Part shown: piece after piece, positions 37,557 through 46,250 of the stretch
How the letters are laid out: each line of letters starts with the position of its first letter
Numbering within the stretch: position 1 is the stretch's first letter
Source: Elusimicrobia bacterium RIFOXYA2_FULL_39_19
GTDB lineage: Bacteria; Elusimicrobiota; Endomicrobiia; CG1-02-37-114; XYA2-FULL-39-19
Direction of reading: 5' to 3'
NCBI GenBank assembly: GCA_001800285.1
Contig: MGVC01000071.1
Coordinates: 1 to 64,000 of the forward strand
DNA length: 64,000 bases
Position numbers and translations under genes: made by a program
Notes under the pieces: model-generated
Seen by the model: only the letters and a program-made list of their open reading frames with translations
The model's database searches: none
Told to the model about the DNA's origin: nothing

Positions 37557-38580
37557 AAAGCTTCAGAACAAAATAACCCATCTAAAGTTGGACGCATTTC
37601 TAATAACCGATCCAAATGACCTTGTTTACTTAACCGGCATAGATTTATCAGGAGGATATTGGGCTGTTATTACACGTAAAAATGCCTGCCTGATAACCTC
37701 AAAAATGCTTTTTCTCCAATTACGTAAACTTTCTCCTGAAATTAAAGTTATTGAAAGCAAAAATACTGTTTTGGAATTAAAGAACATTTTAAAAACAATG
37801 AAAATCAAACGAATTGGTTTTGATTCACAGAAAATGATGCATGCTGTAGTAAAAAATCTGCAAAAAAAAGTAAACAATGTTATTTGGCACCCATTACAAA
37901 ACATAATTGAAGAATTCAGGCAAGTTAAGACACCGGAAGAAATTGAAGAAATAAGAAAAGCATGCAAAATCACAATGAATGTTTTCAAGAATATCCGGTC
38001 ATATATAAGGCCCGGAATAACTGAAAAACATATATCTAACAGAATAATGGAGTTGTTTTATAGAAATAATGCTTCTCCTGCGTTTTTACCTATTGTTGCC
38101 AGCGGGGAAAATACAAGTTATCCGCATCATTTAAGTTCTGACAGGATAATACGGAAAAATGACACATTAACCATTGATCTTGGAGCCAAATATAACAACT
38201 ACTGCTCAGATTTGACAAGAACCATATTTTTAGGTAAAATAACTAACTTATATAATAAAATATTTAAAATAGTTAATAATGCTCAAAAAAGCGCATTGTT
38301 TGTTGTTAAACCTGGAATAAAAGCCAGTTTTATTGATAAAATTGCCAGAAAGATTATAGCTTCAAAAGGATATGGCAAGTTTTTCTTGCATGGAACTGGG
38401 CACGGAGTTGGATTGGACATACACGAAGCTCCTGGAATTAGCCCGAAAAGTACTGTTGTTCTTAAAAGCGGTATGATAATTACAATAGAACCAGGGATTT
38501 ATTTGAAAGACAAGTTCGGCATACGAATTGAAGATACGGTGCTTGTGACTGAGTGCGGTTACGAACTACTGACAATATAA
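37528..38580 (+). CDS. pepP: Xaa-Pro aminopeptidase-like M24 peptidase
   Basis: The 350-residue protein has a creatinase N-terminal domain (about 10-130) and an M24 pita-bread domain. Metal ligands are visible: Asp in TIDLGAKYNNYCSDLTRT, His in GTGHGVGLDIHEAP, Glu in IEPGIYL and Glu in RIEDTVLVTE. Such enzymes cut N-terminal residues before proline. Placement between aroK and efp is a common arrangement (pepP/pepQ-efp), but substrate range cannot be read. The start ATG lies inside aroK. Confidence 0.9.
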   Translation: MITSKKTNIEKLQNKITHLKLDAFLITDPNDLVYLTGIDLSGGYWAVITRKNACLITSKMLFLQLRKLSPEIKVIESKNTVLELKNILKTMKIKRIGFDSQKMMHAVVKNLQKKVNNVIWHPLQNIIEEFRQVKTPEEIEEIRKACKITMNVFKNIRSYIRPGITEKHISNRIMELFYRNNASPAFLPIVASGENTSYPHHLSSDRIIRKNDTLTIDLGAKYNNYCSDLTRTIFLGKITNLYNKIFKIVNNAQKSALFVVKPGIKASFIDKIARKIIASKGYGKFFLHGTGHGVGLDIHEAPGISPKSTVVLKSGMIITIEPGIYLKDKFGIRIEDTVLVTECGYELLTI

Positions 38581-38608
38581 TTCAGCAAAGAGGGAGATTG
38601 ATCACAAT

Positions 38609-39169
38609 ATGATAGATACTTCAGACTTTAAAAACGGCGTAATATTTGAATGGGAAGGACAGATATATAAAATTATCTGGTTCCAGCATCACAAACCAGG
38701 GAAAGGCGGAGCAGTTATGAGAACCAAAATGCGCAATATCCGCACCGGTTCAATTATTGAACAGACTTTTAAATCAGGAGTAAAATTTCGTGAAGTACAA
38801 ATCGAAAGAAGAAAAAAACAATATTTATATAATGACGGTAAAAATTATTTTTTCATGGATTTGGAAAACTATGAAGAAATACAAATTCCCAAAGAACAAT
38901 TGGGCGAAGCAGTAAAATTTTTAAAAGAAAACCTGGAAATTGAAGGCCTCTATATCGACGGAGGTTATCTTGGCGTAGATTTACCGATAAACATGGAATT
39001 TAAAGTCACTTATACAGTTCCCGGAGTCAAAGGAGATACTGTTTCAAGCGTAATGAAACCGGCTACCATTGAAACCGGAGCAGAAGTGGCTGTGCCTTTG
39101 TTTATTGATATCGATGATGTTATAAGAATCGATACAAGAACAGGCGAATATGTAGAAAGGGTAAGCTAA
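38609..39169 (+). CDS. efp: Translation elongation factor P
   Basis: EF-P relieves ribosome stalling at polyproline. The 186-residue protein has the three beta-barrel domains: KOW-like domain I with the tip loop HKPGKGGAV, whose Lys is the usual modification site, domain II starting RKKQYLYND, and C-terminal TRTGEYVERV. The flanking residues PGKGGA match the Lys type; epmA, epmB and earP are not in the window. A GGGAG lies about 13 bases before the ATG. Confidence 0.97.
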   Translation: MIDTSDFKNGVIFEWEGQIYKIIWFQHHKPGKGGAVMRTKMRNIRTGSIIEQTFKSGVKFREVQIERRKKQYLYNDGKNYFFMDLENYEEIQIPKEQLGEAVKFLKENLEIEGLYIDGGYLGVDLPINMEFKVTYTVPGVKGDTVSSVMKPATIETGAEVAVPLFIDIDDVIRIDTRTGEYVERVS

Positions 39170-39181
39170 AAGGTGGGTAAT

Positions 39182-39637
39182 ATGGCAACAGAAGACATTA
39201 AAAAATTTATCGAAGTGATGAAAGACAAAGACATTGAAGAATTGCTTTACGAAGCCGGTGATATGCGTATTTCGTTAAAAAGGCTAGAAGGCGAATGTGT
39301 GGCGGTTGCTCAGCCTAAACCGGTTTCTCAGGGTTCTGGTCAGTCTCAAATAATCGAGAAGAAAGAAAAACAAAACCAGGTTCTGGTGATTAAATCACCC
39401 ATGGTTGGCACCTTTTTAAGGGCGCAGTCTCCGGATTATCCTCCACTTGTCATGGAAGGAAATCATATTGTTCCGGGGCAGAAAGTAGGATTAGTTGAAG
39501 CTATGAAAATAATGAAAGATGTGGTGTCATCTGTTAAAGGGAAAATCACCAAAGTATTAGTAGATAACGGACAAACAGTTGAGTATGGCCAGGAATTATT
39601 TCACGTAGACCCTGAAACCAACAGCAAAGGAAACTAA
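39182..39637 (+). CDS. accB: Biotin carboxyl carrier protein of acetyl-CoA carboxylase
   Basis: AccB carries the biotin that shuttles carboxyl groups in fatty acid synthesis. The 151-residue protein has an N-terminal ATEDIKKFIEVMKDKDIEEL stretch (core IKKFIEVM), a flexible Gln/Ser-rich linker, and the biotinyl domain with VEAMKIMKDV, whose Lys is biotinylated. I chose the ATG at 39182 behind AGGTGGG; a GTG at 39173 is within that site. accC follows after 3 bases. Confidence 0.96.
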   Translation: MATEDIKKFIEVMKDKDIEELLYEAGDMRISLKRLEGECVAVAQPKPVSQGSGQSQIIEKKEKQNQVLVIKSPMVGTFLRAQSPDYPPLVMEGNHIVPGQKVGLVEAMKIMKDVVSSVKGKITKVLVDNGQTVEYGQELFHVDPETNSKGN

Positions 39638-39640
39638 CTT

Positions 39641-40993
39641 ATGTTTAAAAAAGTACTAATTGCCAACAGAGGCGAAATAGCAGTAAGAGTTATCAGAGCT
39701 TGCAGAGAATTAGGAATTCAGACCGTGGCTGTTCATTCTGAAGTTGATAAGGATTCAATGCACGTAAAAATTGCTGACAAGGCTGTTTGTATTGGCCCTG
39801 GTCCGGCAATAGAAAGTTATCTGAACATCCCGAACATTATTTCAGCTGCTACAATAACCGGCTGCGATGCTATTCATCCGGGATACGGTTTTCTTTCAGA
39901 AAATACTTATTTTGCTGACGTTTGCGAATCAAGTGGAATAAGGTTTATAGGTCCATCAAAAGAATCGGTTCATAAAATGGGTGATAAAATTGAAGCCCGC
40001 AAAATAATGATAAAAAACGGTGTAAGCGTTGTTCCAGGTACAACTGAACCGATAAGCGTAGATAATCCGGATTTAGAAAAAATAGCAGACAAAATTGGAT
40101 ATCCGCTGATAATAAAGGCAGCAATGGGCGGCGGTGGAAGAGGTATGCGTGTCGTCCCATCAAAAGAATCTCTTTCGAATGCTATTCAAACGGCGAAGTC
40201 GGAAGCTAAAAATGCTTTTGGAAATGATAAAGTTTATCTTGAAAGATATGTTGAAGAACCTCGGCATATTGAGTTTCAGATAGCAGCAGATAATAAGGGT
40301 CATACAGTTTATTTTCCTGAACGCGACTGTTCAATTCAGAGAAGACACCAGAAACTTATTGAAGAAAGCCCTTCTCCGTTTCTTGATGCAGATTTAAGAA
40401 AGAAAATGGGTAAACAAGCTGTTAAGGCAGCCAAAGCTGTTGATTATTGCACAGTCGGTACAATAGAATTCCTGGTAGATAAAAAGAAAAATTTCTTTTT
40501 TCTGGAAATGAATACAAGAATTCAGGTAGAACATCCTATAACGGAAATTGTTTCGGGTGTTGACCTGGTAAAACTGCAGATTAAACTGGCGGCAGGCGAA
40601 GAATTGAAACTTGAATCTGAAAAAATAAAACTTTGCGGGCATGCCATAGAATGCAGAATTAATGCTGAAGATCCGGATAGGGATTTTATGCCTTCACCCG
40701 GAAGAATAAACGGTTTAAATCTGCCTGGTGGCCCCGGGGTACGTCTAGATACTCATATTTATGACGGATATCAAATTCCATCATTTTATGACAGCCTGAT
40801 TTGTAAACTCATTACTTATGGCTACAACAGAAAAGAAGCTATTGCAAGAATGGAAAGAGCTCTTGTTGAACTGAAAGTAGGTGGAATAAAAACAACAACG
40901 CCTCTCCATAAAAAAATCATGGAACATGATTATTTCCGTAAAGGTGATTTTCAAACGGATTTCCTCATGAAACATATATATGGCCAGCAATAA
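39641..40993 (+). CDS. accC: Biotin carboxylase subunit of acetyl-CoA carboxylase
   Basis: AccC carboxylates the biotin on AccB using ATP and bicarbonate. The 450-residue protein opens FKKVLIANRGEIAVRVIRA (core IANRGEIAVR), has GYGFLSEN, the ATP-grasp region MGGGGRGMRVV, EFQIAADNKG, ERDCSIQRRHQKLIEESPSP (core RDCSIQRRHQK) and ending MNTRIQVEHP with FYDSLICKL. All the catalytic motifs are present. AccA and AccD are not in the window. Confidence 0.98.
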   Translation: MFKKVLIANRGEIAVRVIRACRELGIQTVAVHSEVDKDSMHVKIADKAVCIGPGPAIESYLNIPNIISAATITGCDAIHPGYGFLSENTYFADVCESSGIRFIGPSKESVHKMGDKIEARKIMIKNGVSVVPGTTEPISVDNPDLEKIADKIGYPLIIKAAMGGGGRGMRVVPSKESLSNAIQTAKSEAKNAFGNDKVYLERYVEEPRHIEFQIAADNKGHTVYFPERDCSIQRRHQKLIEESPSPFLDADLRKKMGKQAVKAAKAVDYCTVGTIEFLVDKKKNFFFLEMNTRIQVEHPITEIVSGVDLVKLQIKLAAGEELKLESEKIKLCGHAIECRINAEDPDRDFMPSPGRINGLNLPGGPGVRLDTHIYDGYQIPSFYDSLICKLITYGYNRKEAIARMERALVELKVGGIKTTTPLHKKIMEHDYFRKGDFQTDFLMKHIYGQQ

Positions 40994-41011
40994 TTCGGTT
41001 GAGGTAGAACT

Positions 41012-41581
41012 GTGAAACAAAGAATTGAAAAAATAATAAAAGATAGTATCGAAACCAAACAGACTATTCTGAAAGAATATGTTCCTGTTATAGAGAAAAT
41101 ATCCCAATTGCTGATTGAGGCATACAAAAACAAAAAGAAGATTGTTGTTTTTGGAAACGGTGGAAGTGCAGCAGATGCACAACATTTAGCCGCAGAACTG
41201 GTTGTAAGGTTTGAAAAAGACCGTCGTAGCCTTGATTGCCTTGCACTGTCAACCAATACATCTACAATAACAGCTATCGGTAATGACTATGGTTTTGAAC
41301 AGGTATTTTCAAAACAGATTGAGTCTGCCGTAAATGAGGGAGATGTTGTAATTGGCATATCAACAAGCGGCAATTCAAAAAATGTTATCCTGGCTATGGA
41401 GCAGGCAAGAAAGCAAAAAGCAGTTACTGTAGCCTGGACCGGCAAAACCGGTGGTAAATTAAAAGATGCGGTAGATTTATGCATAGGCATTCCTTCTGAA
41501 AATACAGCGCGCATACAAGAGGGGCACGTGCTCCTGATTCATATAATTTCAAAACTTATTGAAGAAGAATTATTTAAATAA
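41012..41581 (+). CDS. gmhA: Sedoheptulose 7-phosphate isomerase
   Basis: GmhA converts sedoheptulose 7-phosphate to D-glycero-manno-heptose 7-phosphate for LPS core heptose. This 189-residue SIS-domain protein has FGNGGSAADAQHLAAELVV, the GISTSGNSKNV loop and QEGHVLLIHI. The predicted start is a GTG at 41012 after GAGG. It adjoins hldE-C without spacing. The presence of these genes supports a lipopolysaccharide-bearing outer membrane; kinase, phosphatase GmhB and epimerase HldD lie elsewhere. Confidence 0.94.
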   Translation: MKQRIEKIIKDSIETKQTILKEYVPVIEKISQLLIEAYKNKKKIVVFGNGGSAADAQHLAAELVVRFEKDRRSLDCLALSTNTSTITAIGNDYGFEQVFSKQIESAVNEGDVVIGISTSGNSKNVILAMEQARKQKAVTVAWTGKTGGKLKDAVDLCIGIPSENTARIQEGHVLLIHIISKLIEEELFK

Positions 41582-42076
41582 ATGATTTCAGGAAAATTAG
41601 TGGAAATATCAAAAATAAAAAACAGGAAACAGATTTTAAAATTAGTAAAGAAATTTAAGAAACAAAAAAAGAAAATAGTTTTTACGAATGGTTGTTACGA
41701 TCTTTTTCATGCCGGGCACCTTGAAGTCCTAAAAAAAGCAAAAAGTACCGGAGATGTTTTGATAGTAGGCATAAATTCTGATAAGTCTATCAGAGAATTA
41801 AAAGGTCCCGAGAGGCCCATAGTTCAGGATAAATACAGGGCTTCAATTATTGCCGGGCTTGACTGCGTTGATTTTGTTATTATTTTTAATGAAGTATCTG
41901 TTATTAACCTGGTTAAAGCGCTTTGTCCGGATGTTTTGGTTAAGGGCGGACAGTATAAGATAAAAGAAGTCGTCGGTTGGCAGTATGCAGGGGAAATTGT
42001 CCGTGTTCCGATTCTAAAAGGTTACTCGACAACTGCAACTATTGATAAAATAGTAAGCATATATGGCAAAAAGTAA
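41582..42076 (+). CDS. hldE: D-glycero-beta-D-manno-heptose 1-phosphate adenylyltransferase
   Basis: The 164-residue protein corresponds only to the C-terminal half of E. coli HldE (RfaE2). Its nucleotidyltransferase motif is FTNGCYDLFHAGHLEVL with the HxGH signature, followed by GINSDKSIRELKGPERPI and the C-terminal YSTTATIDKI. It adenylates heptose 1-phosphate to ADP-heptose. The kinase half (HldE-N) must be a separate gene, not seen here. It begins directly after gmhA and overlaps the next gene by 14 bases. Confidence 0.93.
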   Translation: MISGKLVEISKIKNRKQILKLVKKFKKQKKKIVFTNGCYDLFHAGHLEVLKKAKSTGDVLIVGINSDKSIRELKGPERPIVQDKYRASIIAGLDCVDFVIIFNEVSVINLVKALCPDVLVKGGQYKIKEVVGWQYAGEIVRVPILKGYSTTATIDKIVSIYGKK

Positions 42077-42503
42077 AGACCAATTGTTGTTTGAAAAAAA
42101 TAAAAACCTGTACCGTTTGCTTGATGCAAATTTAAACAGAGCAAGCGAAGGCTTGAGAGTAATTGAAGATTCTCTGAGATTTATTTACAATAACAAAGAT
42201 TTATTTTCTACTTTCAGAACTATAAGGCATAAAATAAACAAATTATCATCAAAAGCCTACCCAAAACTCATCCTGTCTAGGGATAGCCAGAGGGATTCAG
42301 GAAGAGAAATTCAGGAAAAATCAAAAAGAGAAAGTTTAGGAATACTTTTGGCCGCCAATTTCAAAAGAGTTGAACAAGCACTAAGAGTGCTTGAGGAATA
42401 CTCGAAGCTGATTGCACCAGATTCAGCAGTAGAGTTTAAAAAGGCAAGATATTCAGTTTATAACCTGGAAAAAATGTTTGCATGTAAGGTGTGTAAAATA
42501 TGA
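42063..42503 (+). CDS. ThiD2-like hydroxymethylpyrimidine-phosphate kinase, single domain
   Basis: This 146-residue helical protein has LLDANLNRASEGLRVIEDSL near the N-terminus, RTIRHKINKL, RDSQRDSGREI and ANFKRVEQALRVLEEYSK. These match the ThiD2 family (PF17792), which is often fused to the N-terminus of thiamin-phosphate synthase ThiE and in cyanobacteria was reported as a monofunctional HMP-P kinase. Here it stands alone, 4 bases overlapping thiC, so it likely provides the kinase step after ThiC. Assignment is from motif memory and context; ThiE, ThiD and ThiG are not seen. Confidence 0.8.
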   Translation: MAKSKDQLLFEKNKNLYRLLDANLNRASEGLRVIEDSLRFIYNNKDLFSTFRTIRHKINKLSSKAYPKLILSRDSQRDSGREIQEKSKRESLGILLAANFKRVEQALRVLEEYSKLIAPDSAVEFKKARYSVYNLEKMFACKVCKI

Positions 42504-43795
42504 CACAGATAGATTCAGCAAAGAAAAACATTACAACTAATGAAATAAATAAAATTGCCAAGGATGAAGGTTGTCCTGTTCAGCACATATCAGATGGTCT
42601 TTCAAACGGATCCATCGCAATATTTTGCAATAACAAAAGGCCGGCAATAAAAAATTTCAGAGAGTGCGCCGTTGGCGCAGGTCTTAAAACAAAAGTAAAT
42701 GCCAATATAGGAACATCTCCGGATTGTATCAGTATGGAAAAGGAGCTTGAAAAGCTGGAAACAGCTATCAGGGCTAAGGCTGATACGGTAATGGATCTTT
42801 CAACAGGTGGCAGTCTGAAGAAAATAAGACAGCAGATTATAAAATATTCCACCATTCCCGTAGGTACAGTGCCGGTATATCAGGCTTCCTGCGAAACGAT
42901 GCTGCGCGAAAAGTCAGTTTTTCAGATGGATTCAGAAAAAATATTTTCAGTTATAGAAGAACATGCTGCTGACGGAGTTGATTTTATAACCGTTCACTGC
43001 GGCATAACAAAAAAAACAGTGGATGTATTAGAAAAGAAAAAAAGAATTTGCGGTGTCGTTTCGAGAGGCGGGGCATTTTTAGTTAAATGGATTATGTCGA
43101 CCGGAAAGGAAAACCCGCTTTACGAAAATTATGACAGGCTTCTTGATATTGCATATAAATATGATATGGTTTTAAGTTTAGGTGATGGGTTGCGTCCCGG
43201 TGCAATTGCAGACGCAAATGATGATGCTCAGCTTGCGGAATTGTCTGTGTTAGGCGAATTAATAGAAAGAGCCAAGAAAAGAAATGTTCAGGCCATAGTT
43301 GAAGGCCCGGGACATATGCCGATAAATCTTATTCAGGAACACGTTAAATTACAGAAGAAAATTACAAAAAATGCACCCTATTATGTTTTGGGACCATTAG
43401 TTACCGATGTGGCGCCGGGATATGATCATATAACAAGCGCCATAGGCGGAGCTCTCGCAGCTGCCAGCGGTGTTGATTATCTATGTTATGTCACACCTGC
43501 AGAGCATTTGCATCTGCCTGATACGGAAGATGTGTTTCAGGGTGTGATGGCGTCAAGAATAGCAGCACATGCCGGTGATATTGCAAAAGGCGTCAAGGGA
43601 GCCATGCAATGGGATATTGATTTTTCAAAACTACGGAAAAGCCTTGATTGGAAAAATCAGGAAAAAAATTCACTTGACCCTGAAAAATTTAAATCAGAAT
43701 TTAAAAAATTTAAAGCTAGCGATAAAGATACCTGTACTATGTGCGGGCAGTTCTGTGCTATGCGGGAAATGAATAAGGTTCTTGAAAAAGTATGA
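42500..43795 (+). CDS. thiC: Phosphomethylpyrimidine synthase ThiC
   Basis: ThiC is a radical SAM-like enzyme that turns aminoimidazole ribotide into HMP-P. The 431-residue protein is the short type (E. coli 631). Landmarks: DLSTGGSL, VPVYQA, DFITVHCGIT, SLGDGLRPGA, EGPGHMPINLI and a C-terminal 4Fe-4S motif CTMCGQFC (C-x2-C-x3-C, one residue shorter than the C-x2-C-x4-C of long ThiC). No TPP riboswitch can fit upstream, since it starts within the preceding gene. Confidence 0.96.
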   Translation: MTQIDSAKKNITTNEINKIAKDEGCPVQHISDGLSNGSIAIFCNNKRPAIKNFRECAVGAGLKTKVNANIGTSPDCISMEKELEKLETAIRAKADTVMDLSTGGSLKKIRQQIIKYSTIPVGTVPVYQASCETMLREKSVFQMDSEKIFSVIEEHAADGVDFITVHCGITKKTVDVLEKKKRICGVVSRGGAFLVKWIMSTGKENPLYENYDRLLDIAYKYDMVLSLGDGLRPGAIADANDDAQLAELSVLGELIERAKKRNVQAIVEGPGHMPINLIQEHVKLQKKITKNAPYYVLGPLVTDVAPGYDHITSAIGGALAAASGVDYLCYVTPAEHLHLPDTEDVFQGVMASRIAAHAGDIAKGVKGAMQWDIDFSKLRKSLDWKNQEKNSLDPEKFKSEFKKFKASDKDTCTMCGQFCAMREMNKVLEKV

Positions 43796-44721
43796 AGTTT
43801 AATGTAAAAGTACCGGCAACAACAGCAAACTTTGGTTCAGGATTTGATGCCGTGGGCATGGCCCTGAAGTTCTATAATGAATTAGAAATCAAAACCGGTT
43901 ATAAAAACAATACCGGGAACATACTTACCATAGAAGGCGAAGGCAGAGATAAACTGCCCAAAAACGATAAAAACATAATTATAAAAAGCATGGCCGAAGC
44001 CTGTAAGTGTGCAAATAGAAATCCGGTATCAGTTTTGAAAGGGCTTGAAATAAAAATGATTAACCGCATTCCTCTGGCAAGAGGAATGGGAAGCAGTGCC
44101 GCTGCAATAGTCAGCGGATTGGTAGCAGCAAATCACATGTTAGACAACAGACTTAGCAGCTATGATCTTTTAAATATTGCAAATAGATTAGAAGGACATC
44201 CTGATAACGTAGCACCAGCTCTTTTTGGAGGGGTCTGTATTTCCGTTTTAGACGGCAGTGACGTGAAATGCATAAAAATCAGGCCTCCTGTTGAATTGGA
44301 TTTTATTGTCTGCGTTCCTCAGTTTGAACTTTCAACACAGAAAGCAAGAAAAATCTTACCGGAAAATGTAAGTTTAAAAAATGCGGTGTTTAATCTTTCA
44401 AGGGCTTCTCTTTTAGTAGGTGCTCTTGCGTACAGACAATATAATTTGCTTTCACTTGCAACACAGGATAAACTTCATCAGCCGTTTCGCAGAAAACTGG
44501 TTCCCGGAATGGAAGAAGCTTTTAAAAAAGCTGTAGCAAGCGGATCCTTGGCAGTTTTTTTAAGCGGTTCAGGCCCTACACTTATGGCTATTGCTGAAAA
44601 GAAAGCTTGTAAAAGTAAAATTATCGGGCAATCCATGAGCAAAGCGTTTAAATCAAAAAATATTAATTCTTTTGTACATGTGCTTTCAGTTGATTCAATC
44701 GGAGCTAAAGTTAATGCTTAA
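43792..44721 (+). CDS. thrB: Homoserine kinase
   Basis: ThrB phosphorylates homoserine on the threonine branch. The 309-residue GHMP kinase has VPATTANFGSGFDAVGMAL, the ATP loop PLARGMGSSAAAIVSG, EGHPDNVAPALFGG and the C-terminal LSGSGPTLMAI. It overlaps thiC by four bases at its start and the small CxxCxxCC gene by eight at its end. Homoserine dehydrogenase and threonine synthase are not in the window, though aspartokinase follows shortly. Confidence 0.94.
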   Translation: MKFNVKVPATTANFGSGFDAVGMALKFYNELEIKTGYKNNTGNILTIEGEGRDKLPKNDKNIIIKSMAEACKCANRNPVSVLKGLEIKMINRIPLARGMGSSAAAIVSGLVAANHMLDNRLSSYDLLNIANRLEGHPDNVAPALFGGVCISVLDGSDVKCIKIRPPVELDFIVCVPQFELSTQKARKILPENVSLKNAVFNLSRASLLVGALAYRQYNLLSLATQDKLHQPFRRKLVPGMEEAFKKAVASGSLAVFLSGSGPTLMAIAEKKACKSKIIGQSMSKAFKSKNINSFVHVLSVDSIGAKVNA

Positions 44722-44983
44722 AAAAATCAGAAGGCATTTTAAAGTGTATCTGACAAAAAAGTACTTTGAAAAGCACAAAGAAAAAAAAACCGGTAATTGT
44801 AAAAGATGCGGAAATTGCTGTAAAATCTGGTACAAATGCCCCTTTTTGGAATTTAAATCAAAAGAGGCTACCTGTAAGATATATAAACACAGGCCCGCTG
44901 TTTGCAGAATTTTTCCATTAAATAGAAAAGATCTTGAGGAAATTTCCACAAAATGCGGTTTTCATTTTGAAAAAAGTCTGTAG
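44714..44983 (+). CDS. YkgJ-like CxxCxxCC metal-binding protein
   Basis: An 89-residue protein with the cluster CKRCGNCCKIW, then CPFLEFKSKEATCKIYKHRP and AVCRIFPL, matching the YkgJ (PF03692) pattern of conserved Cys likely binding a metal or Fe-S/Zn centre. The function of the family is unknown. I start it at 44714, after GGAG at 44701-44704, rather than further upstream in the thrB frame-shadow. It sits between thrB and ask; no link to amino-acid synthesis is known. Confidence 0.75.
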   Translation: MLKKIRRHFKVYLTKKYFEKHKEKKTGNCKRCGNCCKIWYKCPFLEFKSKEATCKIYKHRPAVCRIFPLNRKDLEEISTKCGFHFEKSL

Positions 44984-45006
44984 AAAAGGAGTGTTTAAAG
45001 CTTTAG

Positions 45007-46224
45007 ATGATGGATTTAATAGTTATGAAATTCGGCGGTTCAAGCGTAGCAAATACAGAGAAAATACTTAACGCAGCCAATAGGATAATTGAAAATAAAA
45101 AGAAGGCCAGAAGAATAGTGGTTGTAGTTTCTGCTCCTGGAGATATGACGGACGATCTTATTGAAAAAGCAAATGAGATAACCGAAAAACCAAACGAAAG
45201 GGAAATGGATATGCTCCTTGCAACAGGTGAACAGATCTCTATTGCTCTTTTGAGTATGGCAATAAACAATAAAAGCCACGATTCAATTTCATTTACCGGG
45301 CCTCAGGCAGGGATTTACGCCGGATATCCGCACACAAAAGCAAGAATTACAAAAATTATGCCTGTAAAAATATTACAGGCCCTTAAACAGAACAAAATAG
45401 TTATAGTGGCAGGATTTCAGGGTTTAAACCCGAACGAAGATATTACTACACTGGGTCGTGGAGGCTCAGATCTTACCGCTGTTGCCCTGGCAGCAGCACT
45501 TAAGGCTGATTTGTGCGAAATATATACGGACGTAACCGGTGTATATACTACAGATCCGCGTGTATGCAGTGCAGCAACAAAAATAGATCAAATATCATAT
45601 GATGAAATGCTCGAAATGGCCGGTAGCGGGGCTCAGGTAATGCAGGCCAGATCAATAGAAGTAGCAAAAAAGTTCAATGTAATAATAGAAGTTAAATCAA
45701 GTTTTTCAAAAGAGAAGGGTACCATAATTTCCGGGGAGGTAAAGAAGATGGAAGAAGTAGTTGTGTCCTCTGTGACTTTTGACAGAAATCAAGTAAAAAT
45801 GTCAGTGCTGGATTTGCCTGATGTACCGGGTATTGCAGCTAAAGTGTTTGGCGGTTTAGCCAAAGAAAACATAAACGTAGATATGATTATACAATCATCC
45901 GCAAGGGATGGTTTTAATGACATATCATTTACAATATCAAGAACAGATCTGAAAAAAACGCTCCCGCTTCTTAGGAAATTATCAAAAAAACTTAAGGCTC
46001 AGGGTGTAATTTATGATGATAAAGTTGCAAAAGTATCGATAGTAGGTGTCGGCATGAAAAGTCATCCTGGCGTAGCTTCTGATATGTTTAACTATCTTTC
46101 TGATGAAGGTGTGAACATACACATGATATCAACATCGGAAATAAAAATATCATGCATAATAAATGATAAAAACGTAGATAAGTCTGTAAAGGCGCTTCAT
46201 TCAGGGTTTAAATTAGATAAATAA
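45007..46224 (+). CDS. ask: Aspartokinase with two ACT domains
   Basis: Aspartokinase makes aspartyl phosphate, the entry to lysine, threonine and methionine synthesis. The 405-residue protein has VMKFGGSSVANTEKI, the kinase segment GFQGLNPNEDITTLGRGGSD (core TTLGRGGSD) and YTDVTGVYTTDPR, followed by two ACT domains from about residue 262 (LDLPDVPGIAAKVFGGLA). An internal start at 45748 may give a separate regulatory subunit. The start chosen, ATG at 45007, lies well after AAGGAG; ATGs at 45010 and 45025 are alternatives. Confidence 0.96.
   Translation: MMDLIVMKFGGSSVANTEKILNAANRIIENKKKARRIVVVVSAPGDMTDDLIEKANEITEKPNEREMDMLLATGEQISIALLSMAINNKSHDSISFTGPQAGIYAGYPHTKARITKIMPVKILQALKQNKIVIVAGFQGLNPNEDITTLGRGGSDLTAVALAAALKADLCEIYTDVTGVYTTDPRVCSAATKIDQISYDEMLEMAGSGAQVMQARSIEVAKKFNVIIEVKSSFSKEKGTIISGEVKKMEEVVVSSVTFDRNQVKMSVLDLPDVPGIAAKVFGGLAKENINVDMIIQSSARDGFNDISFTISRTDLKKTLPLLRKLSKKLKAQGVIYDDKVAKVSIVGVGMKSHPGVASDMFNYLSDEGVNIHMISTSEIKISCIINDKNVDKSVKALHSGFKLDK
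45733..45750 (+). promoter_or_regulatory. Strong internal ribosome binding site and start codon inside ask
   Basis: GGGGAGG at 45733-45739 stands 8 bases before an in-frame ATG at 45748. Translation from it would give a 158-residue protein (45748-46224) that holds just the two ACT domains, residues 248-405 of aspartokinase. In Bacillus and others an internal start at the same domain border makes the beta subunit. The site is better than that of ask itself. Whether it is used is untested. Confidence 0.6.
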
Positions 46225-46250
46225 TAGTTTATTTGAGGAAGGTTAATTAT

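Noticed and set aside
42480..42510. TPP riboswitch ahead of thiC
   Set aside because: thiC starts inside thiD2, so there is no untranslated leader, and no CTGAGA-type core was seen nearby.
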